Shown: positions 58,464-64,000 of the stretch, piece after piece
Layout: every line of letters starts with the position of its first letter
How positions within the stretch are numbered: the first letter of the stretch is position 1
Assembly: GCF_022095615.2 (NCBI RefSeq)
Contig: NZ_CP155559.1
Location: 4,213,501 to 4,277,500 of the forward strand
DNA from: Bacillus thuringiensis
GTDB taxonomy: Bacteria > Bacillota > Bacilli > Bacillales > Bacillaceae_G
Reading direction: 5' to 3'
Length of the DNA: 64,000 bases
Notes under the pieces: generated by a model
Seen by the model: the letters and a program-made list of their open reading frames with translations, nothing else
Databases searched by the model: none
Told to the model about the DNA's origin: nothing
Made by a program: the position numbers and the translations under genes

Positions 58464-59379
58464 GAATGCCCTCTCCATCCATTACATTTAAGAAATATTC
58501 TTCTAAGGAACTATGTTTTTTATTAATACTTTCAATTTCTACATCGTTCATAATAAGTGCTTTTGAAATAGCTTGCTGCGTCGCCTTCAATTCATACACA
58601 CGAATCATGTTTCCACTCATTATTTTGTAATTTTTTATACCGAGTTTATCTTCTAAAATATAAGCTGCACGCTTCACATCAGGAACAGTAATTTCAATGT
58701 ACTCTGTTTGTTTTCCGTTAATACTCTTCATTGAAACTTCTTTTATTAGTTTTCCATTTTGAATCATACCGATTGTATCTGCCATTAGTTCCATCTCGCC
58801 TAAAATATGACTAGAGACTAATAACGTAATACCATATTCTTTGCAGAGCATTTTAAATAATTCTCTTAATTCTTTAATACCAATTGGATCTAAACCGTTA
58901 ATTGGCTCATCTAAAATGAGTAATTCTGGCTTCGTCATAATCGCCCTTGCAATACCAAGTCGTTGCTTCATCCCTAATGAAAAATCTTTTACTTTTTTAT
59001 CATCTATACCGTGCAGTTTTACTAAATATAAAGCATGATCAATTGCGTTTTTATCGTAATAACCCATATATTCACAATGTAATTCTAAGTTTTCCTTCGC
59101 CGTTAATTTATCATAAAAGATTGGATATTCGATAATTGTCCCCATGCGCTTTAACAATTCATAAGATGTATCCGTTAACTTTTCACCAAAAATTTCAATA
59201 TCACCGCTCGTCGGTTTTATTAAATTTGTGATCATTTTCATAATCGTTGTTTTACCTGCACCATTCGGTCCTAAGAAACCGTAAATCTCTCCTTTTTTCA
59301 CATGCATGTTAACGCTAGAAATAACTTCTTTCCCTTTAAACACTTTCGTTAACTGATTCGTTTTTAATATATATGTCAT
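58456..59379 (-). CDS. ABC exporter ATPase, BcrA/lantibiotic-immunity type
   Basis: This 307-residue nucleotide-binding subunit has Walker A GPNGAGKTTI (around 37), signature FSLGMKQRLG (around 134), Walker B LLILDEPINGLDP (around 156) and H-loop SSHILGE. The C-terminal extension of about 85 residues is that of the BcrA family. AGGAGA precedes the ATG. It is first in an operon with a 53-residue membrane protein, two permeases and a DUF4097 protein, downstream of a two-component system, the usual layout of peptide-antibiotic detoxification or immunity modules. Confidence 0.88.
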   Translation of the reverse strand: MTYILKTNQLTKVFKGKEVISSVNMHVKKGEIYGFLGPNGAGKTTIMKMITNLIKPTSGDIEIFGEKLTDTSYELLKRMGTIIEYPIFYDKLTAKENLELHCEYMGYYDKNAIDHALYLVKLHGIDDKKVKDFSLGMKQRLGIARAIMTKPELLILDEPINGLDPIGIKELRELFKMLCKEYGITLLVSSHILGEMELMADTIGMIQNGKLIKEVSMKSINGKQTEYIEITVPDVKRAAYILEDKLGIKNYKIMSGNMIRVYELKATQQAISKALIMNDVEIESINKKHSSLEEYFLNVMDGEGIHA

Positions 59380-59413
59380 GTCACTGTCTCCTTTCGCACT
59401 ACCTTATACTTCT

Positions 59414-59467
59414 ATAATAGACAACGGAAATCTCTTTTTTCTTACCCGTTCCTTACAAATTCCTTAC
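59414..59467 (-). promoter_or_regulatory. ABC operon promoter with three GTAAG repeats at 11-bp period
   Basis: The -10 is TATTAT (59414-59419, minus) and no good -35 is present. Upstream, GTAAG (complement CTTAC) occurs at 59441, 59452 and 59463, exactly 11 bp apart, two of them as GTAAGGAA. Tandem half-sites at one helical turn with a weak -35 are typical of OmpR/PhoB-family activation. The adjacent response regulator is the natural candidate. Confidence 0.7.
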
Positions 59468-59471
59468 GCTG

Positions 59472-59506
59472 AAAAAAAGCTTGTAGAATTTACTTCTCTA
59501 CAAGCT
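59472..59506 (-). terminator. Terminator after the histidine kinase gene
   Basis: On the minus strand AGCTTGTAGA pairs with TCTACAAGCT, followed by TTTTTTTC. It separates the two-component genes from the ABC operon. Confidence 0.85.
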
Positions 59507-60440
59507 AAAACAGCATTTTTTTTAATCCAACTGTAAAAATCGTTTTTTCATACGGCTTACTAGAAAGATGTATTTTTCCATCCATCGCTTCCACAAGCCT
59601 TTTCGTAATCGTTAACCCTAAACCGCTTCCTTGGTACAATCTATTTCTGGAATCTTCAAGTGTGTACATACGCTCAAACACTTTATCAATATGAGATTCA
59701 TCAATTCCTTTTCCTGTATCCCATACATCTATATACACACTCGTTTCATTATCTCTTAACGTCACACCAAGTGTCTTTCCATCGTCTCCATATGTAATTG
59801 CATTTGATATTAAATTATTCAATACTCTACCTAATACTTCTATATTTCCAAGTGCATATATATTTCTTTCTGGTATATCAATATGAACTTGAAACCCTTT
59901 CGCCGTCACTAAATCATAAAAAGATAAAATCTTCTCACGACAAACTTCATTCATATTTACTTTTGTCATCTCGATTGCCTTGTCACCAGATTCTAATTTC
60001 GCTAAATCAAAAAACTTATGAATCAGTTCCATTACTTCTAGTGTTTTTACATGCACCTTTTCAAGTAATATTTGCTGTTCTTCTTTACTTATCGTTTTAT
60101 CCTTATTTAACATTTCTGTATATCCAAGAATAACTGTTAGTGGCGTCTTTAAATCATGTGAAATATTTGAAAGCATTTTTCTCATCGAAATTTCTACTTT
60201 TGCATGATCTGCATTCGTTTTCTGTTTTGCATCTAATAATTGATTAATTGCCACTAATAATTTTTGCAATTCTAGATCATCTGTCATAACGAGTAACTTC
60301 TCGCCTGTTTGTCCATTTACAATACTTTCTAACTTTTCATATGTGTATCGTAAATTTTTACTACTATTTTTTCTCATTTTATATTGTATGTAAATGACAC
60401 ATAACAATATAAAAATAATACCTATTAACAAATTGACCAT
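59505..60440 (-). CDS. Sensor histidine kinase
   Basis: This 311-residue kinase has one N-terminal membrane helix (about 3-20) and no sizeable extracellular domain, so it probably senses within the membrane or through the transporter. HisKA box NISHDLKTPLTVILGY (His around 95), N-box NLISNAITYG (around 203), G-boxes DTGKGIDE and GSGLGLTITK. It resembles kinases of the B. subtilis YcbM type, which also sit beside an ABC exporter. Starts 1 nt after the regulator stop. Confidence 0.9.
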   Translation of the reverse strand: MVNLLIGIIFILLCVIYIQYKMRKNSSKNLRYTYEKLESIVNGQTGEKLLVMTDDLELQKLLVAINQLLDAKQKTNADHAKVEISMRKMLSNISHDLKTPLTVILGYTEMLNKDKTISKEEQQILLEKVHVKTLEVMELIHKFFDLAKLESGDKAIEMTKVNMNEVCREKILSFYDLVTAKGFQVHIDIPERNIYALGNIEVLGRVLNNLISNAITYGDDGKTLGVTLRDNETSVYIDVWDTGKGIDESHIDKVFERMYTLEDSRNRLYQGSGLGLTITKRLVEAMDGKIHLSSKPYEKTIFTVGLKKMLF

Positions 60441-60441
60441 A

Positions 60442-61134
60442 TTACATCACTTCCAACTTATAGCCGATGCCCCATAACGTTTTAATATATTCTGGATTAG
60501 ATGGATCACTTTCGATTTTCTCACGCAATCTCCTCATATGAACATTAATAACGTTATCATCTCCGTAATACTCTTCGTTCCAAACTAACGTATATATTTG
60601 CGCTTTTGTAAATACACGATTTTGATTCTTTACGAACAGCTTTAAAATCTCAAATTCTTTTAAAGTAAGTTTGAGTGGCTTTCCGTTTTTTTCAACTGTA
60701 AAATTAATTGGATCAATTGCTAAATCACCAATTTGAATCATCTTTTCTGTTTCTTCTGTAGCCGAATATTTCGTAGATCTCCGAATACCTGCCTTTACAC
60801 GTGCAGCTAATTCAATCATAGAAAACGGCTTACAAATGTAATCATCCGCTCCAAGTCCTAATCCAACAGCTTTATCAACATCTGTATCTTTTGCCGACAT
60901 CATTAAAATCGGAACAGCACTTTTTTCTCGAATGATTCGCACAACCTCTAAGCCATCTAGCTTTGGCATCATAATGTCGAGGATAATTAAATCAAATGAA
61001 CCTTTTGAATATGTGTTCACGCCCTCTTCTCCATCAGACGCAATTGTTACTTGAAAGCCTTCTTTTATTAAATACTTTTCCACCATCTCTTGAATTGAAA
61101 TATCATCTTCAACTAATAAAATATGATGTGACAT
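60442..61134 (-). CDS. OmpR-family response regulator
   Basis: This 230-residue regulator has a receiver domain (about 4-115) with acidic pocket VEDD, phospho-acceptor Asp in LIILDIMMPKLDG (around 53) and Lys in DYICKPF (around 103), and a C-terminal winged helix (about 130-228: LKEFEILKLFVKNQNRVFTK, VHMRRLREKIE). It heads the two-gene transcript with the kinase. It likely binds the GTAAGG repeats before the ABC operon; similar repeats at 15030-15045 suggest a second target. Confidence 0.93.
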   Translation of the reverse strand: MSHHILLVEDDISIQEMVEKYLIKEGFQVTIASDGEEGVNTYSKGSFDLIILDIMMPKLDGLEVVRIIREKSAVPILMMSAKDTDVDKAVGLGLGADDYICKPFSMIELAARVKAGIRRSTKYSATEETEKMIQIGDLAIDPINFTVEKNGKPLKLTLKEFEILKLFVKNQNRVFTKAQIYTLVWNEEYYGDDNVINVHMRRLREKIESDPSNPEYIKTLWGIGYKLEVM

Positions 61135-61303
61135 ATGTCTATCCCCTTTTTTACAAACATTAACATTTTAATTGTATCGTAACGAATGAACACTGTGAAG
61201 AATTATATGAATTTTCAAACCAACTTCCCTTCCTTCCTTAACAATGATATGATGAAATTCACTACTATTGTTCATAATTAACTTTATATAAAGGAGACTT
61301 ATC

Positions 61304-61477
61304 ATGTCAGAAAACAAAAAAGTAAGCTTAGCTGATTTAATGCGTGAACAACTTGCAAAGAAAAAGCAAGGAAATGGAAATGGTTCAAATAATACAAATC
61401 AAAGCCAAGCAACGAAAAAATTACAAAACCAACAAACGAAGAAAACAAACAACCAACGTAGACGTACAGGTGTATAA
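61304..61477 (+). CDS. Small basic protein (57 aa) upstream of ywbE
   Basis: It begins MSENKKVSLADLMREQLAKK and then becomes a low-complexity Asn/Gln/Lys tail ending NNQRRRTGV. AAGGAG lies 9 nt before the ATG, and its stop directly abuts the ywbE ATG (0-nt gap), so the two are co-translated. The strongly basic, disordered tail suggests RNA binding, which is inference. Too short for many gene callers. Confidence 0.75.
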   Translation: MSENKKVSLADLMREQLAKKKQGNGNGSNNTNQSQATKKLQNQQTKKTNNQRRRTGV

Positions 61478-61672
61478 ATGAACGGACAAAAACGGTCTAA
61501 TATCGCACCCGGTCTTGAAGTTGATATTGTATTAAAACAAGATCAACGCACGGGTAAATTAACACGTGGAATTGTAAAAGATATTTTAACAAACTCTCCT
61601 TCTCATCCACATGGCATTAAAGTACGATTGCAGGACGGGCAAGTCGGTAGAGTACAAAATATCGTTCAATAA
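61478..61672 (+). CDS. ywbE: YwbE family protein (DUF2196)
   Basis: This 64-residue protein, MNGQKRSNIAPGLEVDIVLK..., matches the YwbE/DUF2196 family, a small beta-barrel of unknown role (KOW/Hfq-like shape has been suggested for such proteins; I cannot confirm). It directly follows the 57-residue basic protein. In B. subtilis ywbE is next to ywbD; here they are neighbours too, but convergent. Confidence 0.9.
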   Translation: MNGQKRSNIAPGLEVDIVLKQDQRTGKLTRGIVKDILTNSPSHPHGIKVRLQDGQVGRVQNIVQ

Positions 61673-61710
61673 GAAAAGGAGCTCAAGTAAACTCGAGCTC
61701 CTTTTCTTTA
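61672..61710. terminator. Bidirectional terminator between ywbE and ywbD
   Basis: AAGAAAAGGAGCTC pairs with GAGCTCCTTTTCTT around AAGTAAACTC-type loop bases. Confidence 0.88.
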
Positions 61711-62910
61711 TTACCCTTTAATTTTCTCGATGAAAACTACTTTTAAATAGTCTCCTTCTTTGAATTGATCAATGGTACGAAAATCTTCTGGTAAAGAATG
61801 TTCTTCTAATATTTTATATTTGCCATTCATTTCTTTAAATGCCGTATCGATAAATCCTTTAAACTTTTTCATATCAAATGCGCTACAGTTTGTAGAAGCA
61901 ACGATAATCCCGTTATTTTCTGTAATCGCAATTGTTTCTTTTAATAAGCTTTTATAATCTTTTGCTGCACTAAATGTATATTTTTTTGATCGTGCAAAGC
62001 TTGGAGGATCAAGTACAACCATATCAAATTTCATCTTTTTCTTCGCTGCATATTTGAAGTAAAGAAAGACATCTTCTACAATAATATCTTGCGCTTCATA
62101 ATCAACTTCATTTACACTAAACTGCTCAATCGTTTTGCTTAAACTACGATTTGCAAGGTCGACACTCGTCGTTTTGCTCGCTCCGCCAAGCGCTGCAAAT
62201 ACAGAAAAAGCACCTGTATAAGAGAACATATTCAACACTGTTCTCCCTGTCGCATATTTATCACGAATTTGTTTTCGAACGTTACGCTGATCTAAAAATA
62301 CACCAACCATCGCTCCGTCGTTTAAATACACCGCAAAATTCACACCATTTTCTTTTACGATAAGTGGGAACTCGCCGCGCTCTCCCGCTACGAAATCATC
62401 GCCTTCAATGTATTTCCCTTTCGTATCAAAACGTTTTTTCTCATAAATCCCTTTAAAGTTTGCTACTTTTTGAAGAGCTGCTATAATCTCATCTCTGAAA
62501 GTATAAATCCCTTCACTATACCAACTTACTACGTAATAACCATCATAATAATCGATAATTAAACCGCCAAGACCGTCTCCCTCACCATTTAGGACACGGA
62601 ATGCCGTTGTATCATTTGACTTATAAAAATGTTTTCGTTTATGTAAAGCAGATTTGATTTTACTTTCAAAGAAATCCTGATTAATTTGCTCTTTCTCTTT
62701 TCTCGTTAAAATCCAACCGTATCCTTTATTTTGCTTTCCATAATAGCCTTTTCCAATGAATTGGTTCTTTTCATCTACTACTTTAATAATAGTCCCTTCT
62801 TCTTGGACATCATTTAAATTTTGAATTGCATCTTTTAAAATAAGCGGGTATCCACTTTTAATTTCTTTTATAAATTTTGGTTTTATTTTTATAATTACTT
62901 CAGATCGCAT
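61711..62910 (-). CDS. ywbD: 23S rRNA (cytosine) methyltransferase, RlmI/YwbD family
   Basis: This 399-residue enzyme has an N-terminal PUA domain (about 1-75) and a class I SAM methyltransferase domain. The SAM site reads LNMFSYTGAFSVFAALGGA (around 228-246) and the catalytic segment VVLDPPSFARSK (around 305). E. coli RlmI methylates C5 of C1962 in 23S rRNA; the same target is inferred. ATG 62910 is preceded by a GGAAG ribosome site. Confidence 0.9.
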   Translation of the reverse strand: MRSEVIIKIKPKFIKEIKSGYPLILKDAIQNLNDVQEEGTIIKVVDEKNQFIGKGYYGKQNKGYGWILTRKEKEQINQDFFESKIKSALHKRKHFYKSNDTTAFRVLNGEGDGLGGLIIDYYDGYYVVSWYSEGIYTFRDEIIAALQKVANFKGIYEKKRFDTKGKYIEGDDFVAGERGEFPLIVKENGVNFAVYLNDGAMVGVFLDQRNVRKQIRDKYATGRTVLNMFSYTGAFSVFAALGGASKTTSVDLANRSLSKTIEQFSVNEVDYEAQDIIVEDVFLYFKYAAKKKMKFDMVVLDPPSFARSKKYTFSAAKDYKSLLKETIAITENNGIIVASTNCSAFDMKKFKGFIDTAFKEMNGKYKILEEHSLPEDFRTIDQFKEGDYLKVVFIEKIKG

Positions 62911-62960
62911 GTAATGTCTTCCTTTCCATTTGAATGCTTTCTATTAGTAGGAAGCATATA

Positions 62961-62990
62961 AAAAAGAGGCTAAAAAACAGCCTCGTTTCA
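62961..62990 (-). terminator. Terminator after the antiporter gene
   Basis: On the minus strand GAGGCT pairs with AGCCTC around GTTTTTT, followed by TTTTTTAT. Confidence 0.85.
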
Positions 62991-63000
62991 CTATACCATA

Positions 63001-64000
63001 TTATTGCTTTGCTAGTACAACTAGCTCATCTCCTGGCATGACGGTTATATATTTATACAATGTTGAAAAAGTGAGACTACCGTCACTATGACGAATAAAT
63101 AAAAGTATATCTTTCGAATCCCTTACTTCCTTGTTTATCTTTTCTTCTTCTGTAACTTGTATCGTTTTAAAGTTATACCCATCTTCAATTTTCCGATTTA
63201 ACTCTTCGTAAATTTCATTTTGACCAAACAGTAAATGCGCTTTTTTCGAAAGAGAAATACGCTCTTGCTCAATTTTCCCCACATCATGAATTGGGAGTAG
63301 GAATGTATTATGATGTCCGAACTGCGGAACATACGTATTTGCGACTAAGACGTTATAAGAATCTGTATCAGTTACTGCAATTAAATATTCATACTGATTC
63401 ATGTCTACTTCAAATTGTAACTGTTCTGAGAGAATTTGACCATTATAGGTCTTAACCCCTTTCACTTTTGCACATTGTAAATGTTCTTCTGATACATCTA
63501 CGATCAAGCTTGGAATCCCCATCTCTTTACAGTGTGATGCAAAGGCAGATGAGAATGTACTCGCTCCTGAAATTAAGATTCCTGGTGGCTCTGTATTCGC
63601 CAATCCTAATTTCTTTGCTAAAAATCCGATAGAGAATCCATGAGCACAAACTGTCGTAATAACAAGTGCAAATGTAAGTGCCGTTAATATAGAAGCATCT
63701 TTATAGCCTTCTTGTAATAACTCCGTCGCAAAATAACTAGAGACAGTTAATGCAACAATACCACGCGGCGCAATCCAGCCAACTAGCGCCCGTTCTGATT
63801 TTGTTAACTCTGTACCAATTGTCGATACCCAAATCGATAAAGGTCGTACAACAAATAGCATCATAAGTACAAAGCTTATAATAGGCCAGCTGAAAATCTC
63901 CATAATAGTCGTCCTTGGGAGCGATGCTGTTAATATAATAAAAACGGTCGACGTTAGTAGCACTGAAATATTTTCGTTAAAATGACGAATATCACCGATA
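63001..64000 (-). CDS. CPA1-type cation/proton antiporter, C-terminal part
   Basis: The frame runs off the right edge; about 333 codons are visible and the N-terminal helices are missing. The visible part holds the last membrane helices of an Na+/H+ exchanger domain (SERALVGWIAPRGIVALTVSSYFA, split around the conserved RG pair), then a TrkA-N/Rossmann-like domain (GILISGASTFSSAFASHC) and a final RCK-C-like stretch. Such NhaP/Kef-like proteins exchange Na+ or K+ for protons under nucleotide or cation control. The substrate ion is not determined. Confidence 0.87.
   Translation of the reverse strand, partial: IGDIRHFNENISVLLTSTVFIILTASLPRTTIMEIFSWPIISFVLMMLFVVRPLSIWVSTIGTELTKSERALVGWIAPRGIVALTVSSYFATELLQEGYKDASILTALTFALVITTVCAHGFSIGFLAKKLGLANTEPPGILISGASTFSSAFASHCKEMGIPSLIVDVSEEHLQCAKVKGVKTYNGQILSEQLQFEVDMNQYEYLIAVTDTDSYNVLVANTYVPQFGHHNTFLLPIHDVGKIEQERISLSKKAHLLFGQNEIYEELNRKIEDGYNFKTIQVTEEEKINKEVRDSKDILLFIRHSDGSLTFSTLYKYITVMPGDELVVLAKQ

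Overview
The window looks like backbone chromosome of a Bacillus cereus-group organism (cereus/anthracis/thuringiensis). The evidence is low GC, Bacillus-type GGAGG ribosome sites, sporulation genes (gerM, gerE, lonB), a BclA-like collagen spore-surface protein, bcr1-type short mobile repeats flanked by ATAAA/TTTAT target duplications, and gene order that follows the Bacillus subtilis hemAXCDB / engB-lonA-lonB-clpX-tig-ysoA / rdgB-rph-gerM-racE-gerE / sdhCAB-uvrC-trxA-etfAB-fadB-fadR-lcfA region. Most genes lie on the minus strand.

Layout. 1-4.2 kb: haem operon hemAXCD(B), with hemB cut by the window edge and a perfect PerR box upstream of hemA. 4.4-5.4 kb: ohrR-ohrA peroxide module. 5.4-14.4 kb: ribosome-assembly GTPase EngB, proteases LonA and LonB (LonB with a forespore sigma-F-type promoter), ClpX, trigger factor and YsoA. 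14.5-17.1 kb: small membrane peptides, a decayed endonuclease fragment, a PH-domain protein, tRNA-Gly/tRNA-Arg and a 0.6-kb relic bounded by a duplicated tRNA-Arg 3' end. 17.2-21.3 kb: YsnB, RdgB, RNase PH, GerM, RacE. 21.4-25.8 kb: accessory cluster of a DHA2 exporter, two DJ-1/PfpI proteins and a TetR regulator, then gerE with a sigma-K-type promoter. 25.8-34.4 kb: nucleobase permease and deaminase, PspC, XRE-cupin regulator, DMT exporter, aquaporin, Rrf2 regulator, NatAB-like ABC exporter. 34.5-38.5 kb: acid phosphatase lipoprotein, MotAB stator, VanY-type carboxypeptidase and YsmA. 38.6-50.3 kb: succinate dehydrogenase, UvrC, thioredoxin and the fatty-acid degradation genes under FadR (two operators seen). 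50.3-55.4 kb: collagen-like protein and a Fur-controlled siderophore uptake pair. 55.5-61.1 kb: a two-component system beside an ABC exporter operon. 61.3-64 kb: YwbE, YwbD and a truncated cation/proton antiporter.

The most interesting material is mostly non-coding. Four bcr1-type elements form a deletion series (about 132, 115, 44 and 20 bp). One supplies the stop codon of hemD, and two copies show compensatory base changes in a long stem. Matching 11-bp GTAAGG direct repeats lie upstream of the ABC operon (59.4 kb) and of a 34-residue membrane peptide (14.9 kb), suggesting one response regulator controls both. A perfect 33-bp-arm palindrome covers the ends of two convergent genes. No CRISPR array, complete prophage, intact insertion sequence or recognisable defence system was seen.
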